Of a stretch of DNA of 64,000 nucleotides, positions 6,783 through 14,986 are shown in pieces; the stretch's first letter is position 1; every line of letters begins with the position of its first letter. The DNA is taken from the NCBI GenBank assembly GCA_964463485.1, contig CAYXDO010000043.1, positions 7,194 to 71,193 of the forward strand, read 5' to 3'. A program made the position numbers and the translations under genes. This DNA comes from CAYXDO01 sp964463485 (GTDB lineage: Bacteria; Myxococcota; Kuafuiibacteriia; Kuafuiibacteriales; Kuafuiibacteriaceae). Under the pieces are notes generated by a model. It ran no database searches. It was not told where the DNA came from and worked only from the letters and a program-made list of their open reading frames with translations.

Positions 6783-9161
6783 TCAACCCGAGCAAGACTC
6801 CTCGGCGCGGGAGCGTGCGATCTTGTGGGGCTCCGAGCTCGCGCGGGTGATTCGAGTCACCCGCTTGTAACGATCACAAGCCTCCTTCCGGTTCTTGGTG
6901 AGCAGCAGATCGCCCTCCTTGACCAGATCGAGGCCCTTCTGCTCGAGCCTGGCGAGCCCTGCGCCGGCCACGGAGCTCTCTGAGTTCAACTTCGCCGCGG
7001 TCTCGAAGAATCGAAACGCGTCCTCGTATTTCGTCTGCTCGAGGAGCGCGGCGCCGCGATCGGCGAAGGCGCGAGCGAGGTCGCCGGCGAGCTCCCGATG
7101 GGAAAAGGACACGAGCCCGGTCGGAAGGACCTTGGCTTCCTCGGCCTCGAGCTCGATGAGCTGCGACCAAGCGCGCTGTGGATCGTTACTCATCTCGGTT
7201 CGAACACGCAGGTAGCGCTCGCGTAAGTCGACGAGCTCTTGGCCTAGCTCGCGGGCGGCCGATTTCCGATCTCCGCTTGCCCGAGCTTCGATCGCGGACA
7301 GACTCCCGATCGCCTTGTCGATTTTTCCGTCGATGTAGAGGGCGACGGAGGCCGCGAAATCGCGATCGGGATATCGGGCCGACAAGACCTCGGCCGGAGT
7401 GACGGGGCCCGATGGAGGCTCTGGCGGGAGGGGTTCGTAGGCGGTGAAGATGATTTCCTTTTCCTTCATGCGGCCTTCGAGGTCGCGAACGGCGGTCTCC
7501 GCTCCTTTGGCGTCAGGGACGAGTTGCAGGAGCCGGACGAGGCGTTTGTGGGCCTTTTTCCAGGTCTTCTTGGACGCGACCTCGTCCTTGGCGTGTTCGA
7601 GCTCCGATTCGACGACCCTAGGCACGAGGCTACTCAGGCGCTGAGTTGCTTCTTCGAACTCCTTGGACCCCTTCGGGACCTCTCGATAGACCTCGAGCGC
7701 GCGCACGAGTCGCCCGCGCGTCTCGAGCTCGACGGCCTGCGCGAGCCGTTGAGCGGCGACCTCGGCCAGGCTCACCTTCTCCAGCAGAGTCTGTGCCTTG
7801 GCGTTGATGGGATCGCGCTCGAGGAGCGTCGCGAGCACCTCGCGGACCTCCCGATAGCCTCGGTTTTCCGCGAGCGCTTCCGCTCGGCTGAGTTGCTCGG
7901 AGACGAAGGCGTCGAAATCGAAGGCGTCGTCCACGTTCGGCAGATCGAGAGGCAACCCATCCGACCCCTTCGGAGAGTAAGGAGAGGTCGACGTGGCGAT
8001 TCGCCGCGGGGCTACCACCAGCGCGCCGCCGTCAGCTTCTCCGGCGTCGATGGCCTCGCTGGCATCCTCGGCGACCGGGCCCGCGTCTGGCTCTGCCGGC
8101 ACTTCGATCGCTGCCGGCACTTCGATCGGGATGCCTACGCCCGAGTCGAGATCCGAGCTCGCATCGGTGGCGGGAGCCTCCGGATCGAGCTCCGGATCTT
8201 CGTCGGAGGGATCGGCGAACGGGATGTCGGCGTCCGGGACGGCTGAGTTATCGTTCGCGGCGAGCAGCGCAGGATCTCCTGCGTCGGCGGACTCAGCGCG
8301 CGGTCCGCGGGTGATCAAGACGAGCACGAGGCCGCCGATGGTGAGTCCGAGGGCGGCGGCCAGACCCGCCACGAGGAGACGCCGCCGGGCAGGGCTCCGC
8401 GGCAGCTTGGTTTCGTCGCGAGCCAGGCTCGGATCCGGCACCACCGCCCCGACGCGCCGCGAGAGCTCGCGAGGCAGGTTGACCCGAAACGCCACTCGGC
8501 CGAACCGGACCTCGTCGGCGTCGTTGAGATCTTCGGTGCCGACGCGAATGCCGTTTACGAACACTCCGTTGGCCGAATTCAGGTCCTTTACGGAGATCCG
8601 GTCGCCGGTGTGGGTCACCTTGGCGTGACGACGCGAAACGGAGTCGTCGAGGATCGGGATCTGACAGTCCGCGCGCCCGACGATGTGCTCGCCGGGCTCG
8701 AGCTCGAAGACTTGGCCGCGGGTGGGTCCGTCCAAGCCCACGAGCGCCGTACCTTCCGGGCGAACGGAAGGGTCCGCGCGCGGATGTCGCGTGTCGGGCT
8801 CGCGATCGGCGTCGGCGAGCACGCGCGTCCCGGGTCCACGAGGCGCCGCAGGCTCGACCTCCGGCGCGTTTCGGATCCGCACCTCGTAGGATCCGACGAG
8901 CGCGACGTCGTCGGGGAGGATCCGCGATTTTCTCGGGATCCGCTTCCCATTCAGCTTGACGCCGTTCTGGCTGCCCAAGTCTTCGACCCAAGGCTCGCCG
9001 TCCACGAGCCGAAACGACGCGTGGCGCCGCGAGACCTTTCGGTCGTCGACACGAACGTCACAGCTCTCGTCGCGGCCGAGGACGACCGGGAGGTCTTCGA
9101 GCGGGAGCTCCCGAACGTCGCCGTTCGGAGCGTTGATGACGAGGATGACGCGACCGGGCAC
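6783..9161 (-). CDS. Double-FHA transmembrane protein with tetratricopeptide-like periplasmic part
   Basis: A 792-residue protein with two forkhead-associated domains, which bind phosphothreonine peptides. FHA1 spans about residues 25-80 (VVLGRDES, VSRRHASF, SQNGVKLNGK); FHA2 spans about 155-215 (HIVGRADC, VSRRHAKV, SANGVFVNG). Both keep the GR, SRRH and NG residues. One membrane helix lies at about 262-284 (LLVAGLAAALGLTIGGLVLV). An Asp/Glu/Pro-rich spacer follows, then a helical, TPR-like C-terminal half. The likely topology is cytoplasmic FHA domains reporting to an extracytoplasmic scaffold. It follows the FHA-TadA-like gene by 19 nt and is probably cotranscribed. A Ser/Thr kinase partner is likely; one lies at 33433-37020, but no link is shown. 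Start is GTG. Confidence 0.85.
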   Translation of the reverse strand: MPGRVILVINAPNGDVRELPLEDLPVVLGRDESCDVRVDDRKVSRRHASFRLVDGEPWVEDLGSQNGVKLNGKRIPRKSRILPDDVALVGSYEVRIRNAPEVEPAAPRGPGTRVLADADREPDTRHPRADPSVRPEGTALVGLDGPTRGQVFELEPGEHIVGRADCQIPILDDSVSRRHAKVTHTGDRISVKDLNSANGVFVNGIRVGTEDLNDADEVRFGRVAFRVNLPRELSRRVGAVVPDPSLARDETKLPRSPARRRLLVAGLAAALGLTIGGLVLVLITRGPRAESADAGDPALLAANDNSAVPDADIPFADPSDEDPELDPEAPATDASSDLDSGVGIPIEVPAAIEVPAEPDAGPVAEDASEAIDAGEADGGALVVAPRRIATSTSPYSPKGSDGLPLDLPNVDDAFDFDAFVSEQLSRAEALAENRGYREVREVLATLLERDPINAKAQTLLEKVSLAEVAAQRLAQAVELETRGRLVRALEVYREVPKGSKEFEEATQRLSSLVPRVVESELEHAKDEVASKKTWKKAHKRLVRLLQLVPDAKGAETAVRDLEGRMKEKEIIFTAYEPLPPEPPSGPVTPAEVLSARYPDRDFAASVALYIDGKIDKAIGSLSAIEARASGDRKSAARELGQELVDLRERYLRVRTEMSNDPQRAWSQLIELEAEEAKVLPTGLVSFSHRELAGDLARAFADRGAALLEQTKYEDAFRFFETAAKLNSESSVAGAGLARLEQKGLDLVKEGDLLLTKNRKEACDRYKRVTRITRASSEPHKIARSRAEESCSG

Positions 9162-9180
9162 GGGCGGCCCCGATCAAAGG

Positions 9181-11475
9181 TCAGGCTTTGAAGATGGAGA
9201 GATCGACGCCCTCCATGTTCTCGAGGAACGACGGCGTGGCTCCGGTCGGCACGAACTCGCCGATGATCTCGCCGTTGTCGTCAGCGCCTGTCTCTTCGAA
9301 GCGGAAGATGTCTTCGACCTTGACGTCGTCTCCGTCGATGACGAGCTCCGAGATGGTGGTGATGTAGCGGAAGAAGTTGAAACGCTCCTCCTTGAGCACG
9401 ATGGGAGCCGCGCGCGCAATCAATCGACGGGCCTCGCGGGCGTCCTTGACCACGCCGGCCAAGTCACGCGTGGCGAGCTGGTCGATCGCTTCCTCGACGC
9501 CTGCCGCCGCGTAACAGAACACGGATCCTTGGAGCGGTCCGGCGAGCGCGGTCAGCACGTCAAATGCGGCGTCTCCGGGCACGAGGCCGACCAACGCGCG
9601 CTCGGGCTGGCGCGCCACCGCGTGTTCGATCAGCTCACGCATGGACACGCGCGGGCTCGGCTGCAGCGCGACGACGTTGGAGTGACCGAGCTGGAGCTCG
9701 ACGCCGCTTTCGATCGTCACGATGCGCTCGTCGGCCGGAATCAACGAAGCGAGCGCGTTCAGGGTGGCGCTGCTCAACGGACCGGGACCCACCGCGACCA
9801 TGATGCCCCGACGTTGCGGGATCACGTAGTCGGCGAGGAGCTTCATCATGCCTTCGGACAGTGACTTGTTCGCCACCAAATCCTCGGCGGAGTAGGCCTC
9901 GCGTTGGGCCTTTCGGATCGTGAGCGTGGGCCCGCGGAACGAGAAGGGAGGCAGCGCGGCTACGACCCGCGCGCCGTCGCGAAGGCGAACGTCGACGAGC
10001 GGCTTGTCCGGATCTCCCCCGCCGAGCACGGCGAGGCACCGAATCAGCGAGACCACGGAGGTCTCGGAGTCGATGCGATCCTCGGTCGCGCTTGGAGGTT
10101 GGCCGTTGAGCTCGACCATCATGTGTCGTGACGGGGTGATGGTGATCTCGAGGACCTTGTCGTTGGCGTAGTGCTTGGAGATCAGCGCTGTATCGGTCGC
10201 AGCCGCGGCGGCTTCGCGGACGGCGAGGTTTACATCGACGGCGTCGTGTACGCGGCCTTCGGAGCGCAGTCGCTCCAACGCTTTGCGCGCGAAGTCGGAT
10301 GCCTTGGCGCTCATCGAAGGGAGGGCCGCGATGTCCTTGGTGGCGAGATCCAGACCGTCTGCCACCCGCACGTGCAGCTCGCGAACGAGCTGCTTGTGCT
10401 CGAGGAACGGACCTGCGCGAACGGCGCCGACCATGGCAGCAGGGGCCGCGGCGCCTGTCGCCACGGCCGGAGGCGCGGGCGGGGGCGCCGGAGCAGGCGT
10501 ATCCGAGATACGAGCTTCGGGCTCGGGCGGTGGCACGACGGGCTCGGGGGGCGGCGCCTTTGGTGCGGGCGCCGGCGTGACCTGGTCGAGCAGATCGTCT
10601 TCCGCTTCCGGTTCGGGCTCGACGGGCTTCGGCGGTGGCTTCACAGGCGACGGTCGTGCCGTCTTGGCTTCGATCTTTGGCGCGGGCTTGGCAGCGGGCG
10701 GCGGCGGAGACGGCTCGAGATCGAGCTCTTCCTCGGCGTCGCGCTTCTTCGCGGCGCTCGCAGCAGCGGGCTTGGACAGCTTGGGAGCGGGCGTTCGCAG
10801 TGGAGTAGCCTTGCCTTTCGCAGGGGGCTTGGGTTCGGGCTCCGGCTCGGGCTCGGGCTCCTCTTCCGGCGGGACCTCTTCTTCGTCGTCGGCCTCGGGG
10901 GTCGAAGGACCGCCGCCGAGCTCGAGCTCGAGGCCGCCTTCGTCGGAATCTTCGTCCTCGGGCTCCGGCTCGGGCTCGGGCGCCTTCGCCGGCTTCTTGC
11001 TGGCAGCGGCGGGCGCCTTGCCCTTCTGCGGCTCGGGCTCGAACTCCTGGTCGAAGCTCTCGTCGATCAGACCGGGGCCGCCAGCCTTGGGACGCTCTTT
11101 CGACGCCTCCTGCGTTCCGGACGGAGGGGCGGACTCGACCGCGCCTTCTTCGTCCGTCTTCGCCTTGACCGCACCGCTCTTTTCACCATTCGGCGTGAGC
11201 TGCAGTGTGTAGTCGCCGATGTAGATCTTATCGGTCGACTTGATCACCTGGGGCGTCGTGATCTTCTTTCCGTTCACGTACGTCCCGTTGGTGGACTGCA
11301 TGTCGATGATGATGAACTTGCCGTCCCTGACGACGATGCGGGAGTGACGCTTCGAGATGTTCCCCTTCGGCAAGACGATGTCGTTGCCTTGGACGCGGCC
11401 AATCGTGAGCTCCTGCTTGTCGAAGTCCATGGACTTCGGCTGGCCGCCCTTCTCGTTGATAACGATCTGGAACAT
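9181..11475 (-). CDS. FHA domain fused to a catalytically dead TadA/CpaF-like ATPase
   Basis: A 764-residue protein starting at MFQIVINEKG; an upstream in-frame start at 11514 adds 13 poorly conserved residues. An N-terminal FHA domain (LTIGRVQGNDI, ISKRHSRI, STNGTYVNGK) is followed by about 220 residues rich in Pro, Glu and Ala. The C-terminal ~390 residues follow the secretion ATPase family VirB11/CpaF/TadA: DPDKPLVDVRLRDGARV, then the Walker A region, then ADERIVTIESGVELQL. Walker A, normally GxxGSGKT, reads VAVGPGPLSSAT with no Lys. The Walker B region, normally RPDRIVVGEVRG, reads QPERALVGLVPG with no Glu. The family's C-terminal 'G.F..TG..P.FL' survives as GEFVPTGATPSFLE. It therefore looks like a phosphopeptide-recruiting pseudo-ATPase. 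No Tad pilus genes are in the window. Confidence 0.85.
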   Translation of the reverse strand: MFQIVINEKGGQPKSMDFDKQELTIGRVQGNDIVLPKGNISKRHSRIVVRDGKFIIIDMQSTNGTYVNGKKITTPQVIKSTDKIYIGDYTLQLTPNGEKSGAVKAKTDEEGAVESAPPSGTQEASKERPKAGGPGLIDESFDQEFEPEPQKGKAPAAASKKPAKAPEPEPEPEDEDSDEGGLELELGGGPSTPEADDEEEVPPEEEPEPEPEPEPKPPAKGKATPLRTPAPKLSKPAAASAAKKRDAEEELDLEPSPPPPAAKPAPKIEAKTARPSPVKPPPKPVEPEPEAEDDLLDQVTPAPAPKAPPPEPVVPPPEPEARISDTPAPAPPPAPPAVATGAAAPAAMVGAVRAGPFLEHKQLVRELHVRVADGLDLATKDIAALPSMSAKASDFARKALERLRSEGRVHDAVDVNLAVREAAAAATDTALISKHYANDKVLEITITPSRHMMVELNGQPPSATEDRIDSETSVVSLIRCLAVLGGGDPDKPLVDVRLRDGARVVAALPPFSFRGPTLTIRKAQREAYSAEDLVANKSLSEGMMKLLADYVIPQRRGIMVAVGPGPLSSATLNALASLIPADERIVTIESGVELQLGHSNVVALQPSPRVSMRELIEHAVARQPERALVGLVPGDAAFDVLTALAGPLQGSVFCYAAAGVEEAIDQLATRDLAGVVKDAREARRLIARAAPIVLKEERFNFFRYITTISELVIDGDDVKVEDIFRFEETGADDNGEIIGEFVPTGATPSFLENMEGVDLSIFKA

Positions 11476-11531
11476 GAGGATTCGCGGGAGTGTACCAAAC
11501 CCCGAAGGGCACACAAGTTCCTTTGCCGCCC

Positions 11532-13628
11532 TCAGCGGATGATGTCGTTGAGAAGCCCTTCCGCAGCGGAGAGAACGGTCTCAGAAAGCCCTCGAGCACC
11601 GGGGAAGCTCGCAAACCAACTGCCTCTCATGGGCGAGAACACCATTCGGTCTGGCACTGCAGCAAAGAACGAACCCGGCACCGAAGCGTCGAGGACAAAG
11701 GCGGGACTCGCCGGGACCACGACCTCGATGCGCGAGCACTCGAGGCTCCGCAGGCGCAGACACGACGGATCGGACTCGGGACATTGCAGACAACGCCGTG
11801 GGCACTCGTCCTTCGCAGCGTCGCAACTGGTCGTGCAGTCGTCGTCGGAGAAACAAATGGGCTCGACCGCGCGGCAAGTGAACGCGGTCGACGTCGAGGT
11901 CGTGGTCATCGTGAGCGCGGCGGGCACGGCAAGCGACGCTCGTGCGTTCGCCGTCGACGCCGTCGCCACCCGCTCGAGGACCCGGACGAAGCGCCCGAGA
12001 CCATCGACCTCGCTCACCGAAACGCCATTCTTCGAAGCTCGAATCTCGAACTCGAGGAGCTCGAGGGGGTCGGACGGACAGCGCGGCACGGCGAGCTCGA
12101 AGGCGACCTCGATCTGTTGCTCGCCTACCGCGGTGACCGTGCCGGTCGTCGCGATCGAAACTCGCTGCTCGGAGTCGCAGTTCTCGCGGGACGTAAGCGC
12201 GATCCCAATCGCGTCCCCTGGCTGCACGAGTGAAACGTCTGCTCCGTCGGGAACGAAGACGAACCCGCCGGGCTTCGGCATGAGCTCTCCCCCTTTGCCA
12301 GCAGAGACTCGCCCCCGATATTCGATCGTGTATCGACGCTCGGACGCTTCCGGATCGATCGTCACCTCGACCCCCGAGCAGCTCGTCCCCACGGTCTGAC
12401 CGCAGAGCTCTTCGACCTTCCCGCACGCAGGCTCCGCCAAAGCAGCGTCCATGCGCATCGTCGTGACGTATGGCTGCACGGGGATGAAGATGTCGAACAT
12501 CGGCCCGATCAAAAACGTGGCGCGGGCGTCGGCATGCATCAACAGGACGACGTTGCCGAGTCCCTGATCGTCCAGCTTGCCCGCCAAGAGGTCCCGCTGT
12601 TCCTCCTTCTTCTTCTGCACGTCCGAAGGGTGAATGAACGAAGCAAGCCTGGCTGTGGCGCCGGAGATCACGCGCGGACCTCGGAGGTCGATGCGTCCGC
12701 CGAGGTCGGGATCGGAACGCTCCTCGTCGGGTGTGTACGGCGATCCCGCGAAGAGCTGCGTGGAACGTGCGAGCGTGCCGTTCGCCTCGGACAGGACGAC
12801 GGCCGAAGTGCGATCGAGCCGAAGCGCCAACACACCTGACGCTCCCGCATCGACGAGTCCGTCCGTGGGGCCCCCAACGTCTTCGAAGCGCAGCGCTCCA
12901 AGGATTCCGGCTTCGGTCGAGGTCCGCACCCGGGCGATGGCCACGGAGCTCGAGGTCGGCGACGAAATGACGAGCTCGGACCCGTGGACGAGGATGGTGG
13001 TCGGAGCCTCGAGCCCCTCCACGAGCTCCACCTTATTTACCGTGGCTCCGCCAGCGGCGACCTCGAGCGCGACGACCACACCGTCGTCCTGTTCCGTGCG
13101 TCCGACGACCACGAGGCGGTCCGCGTCCGCGCTCGGCAAAACGGCGAGGTCCGTAAGGATGATCGACTGGGCGAGCACGCTTGGGAGATCGATGGTGCCG
13201 AGCCGAACGAGGGCGTCCGTCTGCGCGGCGCTCGCGCCGTAGGGGAGCGGCCGGACATCGAGCACGTGAATCGAGCTCTTGGCGGGGGCGAGCACGAAGA
13301 GCCGGTTGCCGTCGGAAGAGATCGCGAGGCGCGTCGGGAAGCCGGGCGCGCTGACCGCGATCGGAAACAGCGCCGCCAGTCCGGGCACGAGCGTGTGCTC
13401 GTCGACCGGAGCTCCAGCTTCGTCGAGGCGCTGCCGCAGCTGCACGACCCGAACGCCCTCGGCCTCTGAATCGGCCACGAAGATATCGGCGCGCTTGGCC
13501 CCCGACTCGGGTTCGCGTTCCACGTAGGCCAGACCGCTCGGGCGGGCGAAGCTGCCGGACGGCGGCGGAGGCTCGTCCGCGCACGCAAAGGCCAACGCCC
13601 CGAGCATCATCCATCGTCGAGCCTTCAT
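11532..13628 (-). CDS. Lipoprotein with WD/YncE-like beta-propeller
   Basis: A 698-residue protein with a lipoprotein signal, MKARRWMMLGALAFAC. The N-terminal ~350 residues contain repeated propeller-type strands (RPSGLAYVERE, RLAISSDGNRLFVLAPAKSS, IHVLDVRPLPYG). A C-terminal Cys-rich stretch (CFSDDDCTTSCDAAKDEC, PRRCLQCPESDPSCLR) probably forms disulfides outside the cytoplasm. Its ATG overlaps the TGA of the upstream lipoprotein gene by 4 nt (ATGA), indicating translational coupling. No enzymatic motif is recognised. A surface binding or scaffold role is possible. Confidence 0.8.
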   Translation of the reverse strand: MKARRWMMLGALAFACADEPPPPSGSFARPSGLAYVEREPESGAKRADIFVADSEAEGVRVVQLRQRLDEAGAPVDEHTLVPGLAALFPIAVSAPGFPTRLAISSDGNRLFVLAPAKSSIHVLDVRPLPYGASAAQTDALVRLGTIDLPSVLAQSIILTDLAVLPSADADRLVVVGRTEQDDGVVVALEVAAGGATVNKVELVEGLEAPTTILVHGSELVISSPTSSSVAIARVRTSTEAGILGALRFEDVGGPTDGLVDAGASGVLALRLDRTSAVVLSEANGTLARSTQLFAGSPYTPDEERSDPDLGGRIDLRGPRVISGATARLASFIHPSDVQKKKEEQRDLLAGKLDDQGLGNVVLLMHADARATFLIGPMFDIFIPVQPYVTTMRMDAALAEPACGKVEELCGQTVGTSCSGVEVTIDPEASERRYTIEYRGRVSAGKGGELMPKPGGFVFVPDGADVSLVQPGDAIGIALTSRENCDSEQRVSIATTGTVTAVGEQQIEVAFELAVPRCPSDPLELLEFEIRASKNGVSVSEVDGLGRFVRVLERVATASTANARASLAVPAALTMTTTSTSTAFTCRAVEPICFSDDDCTTSCDAAKDECPRRCLQCPESDPSCLRLRSLECSRIEVVVPASPAFVLDASVPGSFFAAVPDRMVFSPMRGSWFASFPGARGLSETVLSAAEGLLNDIIR

Positions 13629-14986
13629 TCTTCAGAGCTCCCATCAGGACGCAGGACTCGGCCGATCCGCCCAACGATCGCAAACTTCGCCGGATCTTCG
13701 CCCGTCACGTCGAGCACCGCGAGGGTGCTGTTTCCGAAATTCGACACGAACGCGACCGTCTTGGAAACCGACGAAACCTCGGCCACCGCGATGCCAGCCG
13801 GCACGCTCAACCAACCCACCTCGATGAGCTCGCCCCCGGACTCGCGAGTACGGAAGCCGGTGAGCTTGGCCGCCACCGCGAGCACGTCCGAGCTCGCGTC
13901 GAGCACGTAGATGACCGAGGTACGAAGATCCGGCGCCAGCAGGAATCGACGACCACCGCGCTCGATCAAAGCCGGCGAACCGAGCTCCTCGCCCACTTCG
14001 ATCGCAGCTACGAGCGAAAGCTCGCCGTCCACGATGCTCACGACGGCGACCGCGGAGTTGTAGCGAGTGGGCTCGGCCCCAGTCGAGGTCGAGCGCTGCA
14101 GGATCCGCATACTCACGTAGGCTCGCGTGCGATCCGCGGAGAGGATCAGCCCGCGCAGGTCGATAGCGCCGGTGATCGCTCCGACCGACAATCGAGAGAT
14201 CTCCTCCAGCTCCACGCTCAAGCCGCTGGACTTCACGCGGTAGGCGCTCACCGGAGCCGCCTCGGAGTAGCGCCCTGCTGCGAGCAAGATCGAAGACCCG
14301 TCGGGTTCGTCGATCGATGCGAGGCCGCCCACGCCCAAGAGCTCGCTCGACGTCGAAGTGGAGATCGCGTTGGGAAGGGCGCCGCCCGTGGACTCGGCCA
14401 AACGTCGGGCCTTGAACGCGCCGAGGTCGAGCAGCGCGATCGGCTCGTGCGACTCGTCTGATCGCAAATGACCGATCGCCACGGTCCTCGGCCGATCCAG
14501 CGCCACGAGCGAGAACGGATCGATCCCGTTCGTCTCCAACACGAAGCCGCGAGTGCAATCGATGCCCAAGATGGGCTCGACGTTGGGCGTCGCGCAGGAG
14601 ACGCCACCAGCCGCGTCGACCTCTGCGACGGAGACGAGGTTCTTGCCACGAGACGCGACCACCAGCAGGCGCTCGTCCTCGGCGCCCCGCGCGAGCACCA
14701 TTTCGCCGGCCAACGAAGGAATGCGCACACCGCTCGTGCCGTCCGGTAAGCGATCTACAGGAAGGTCGACGGTCGATTGGGACGCCAACGCGTACGCACC
14801 CTCCACCGACATCGAGAGCAGAGAACCCGCTTGGTAGCGAAGGTCGAAGTTGCTGTTCACGACGAACAGGCGCCCGTCATCGACCCTCAGGCCGATCGGG
14901 TAGTGGAGCTGGTCGAGCGGCGGAGCTTGACCGGGGAGGTCCTCAGCGCAGCCGGTGAACAAGAGCAGGAGAAGAAGCTTCCTCAC
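13625..14986 (-). CDS. Lipoprotein with beta-propeller repeats
   Basis: A 453-residue lipoprotein. The GTG start at 14984-14986 is supported by GGAGG about 7 nt upstream and by the signal VRKLLLLLLFTGC with lipobox FTGC; the upstream frame to 15073 is antisense sequence. The mature protein has propeller-like blocks (YPIGLRVDDGRLFVVNSNFD, LLVVASRGKNLVSVAEVD, TVAFVSNFGNSTLAVLDV), typical of YVTN/YncE proteins. It overlaps the PPDK-like gene upstream (GTGA) and the next lipoprotein downstream (ATGA), so the three form a coupled operon. Function unknown. Confidence 0.82.
   Translation of the reverse strand: MRKLLLLLLFTGCAEDLPGQAPPLDQLHYPIGLRVDDGRLFVVNSNFDLRYQAGSLLSMSVEGAYALASQSTVDLPVDRLPDGTSGVRIPSLAGEMVLARGAEDERLLVVASRGKNLVSVAEVDAAGGVSCATPNVEPILGIDCTRGFVLETNGIDPFSLVALDRPRTVAIGHLRSDESHEPIALLDLGAFKARRLAESTGGALPNAISTSTSSELLGVGGLASIDEPDGSSILLAAGRYSEAAPVSAYRVKSSGLSVELEEISRLSVGAITGAIDLRGLILSADRTRAYVSMRILQRSTSTGAEPTRYNSAVAVVSIVDGELSLVAAIEVGEELGSPALIERGGRRFLLAPDLRTSVIYVLDASSDVLAVAAKLTGFRTRESGGELIEVGWLSVPAGIAVAEVSSVSKTVAFVSNFGNSTLAVLDVTGEDPAKFAIVGRIGRVLRPDGSSEE

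Noticed and set aside
10171..12399. 742-residue plus-strand frame
   Set aside because: Shadow of the Pro/Glu-rich linker of the FHA-TadA-like gene and the adjacent lipoprotein; high GC keeps opposing frames open.
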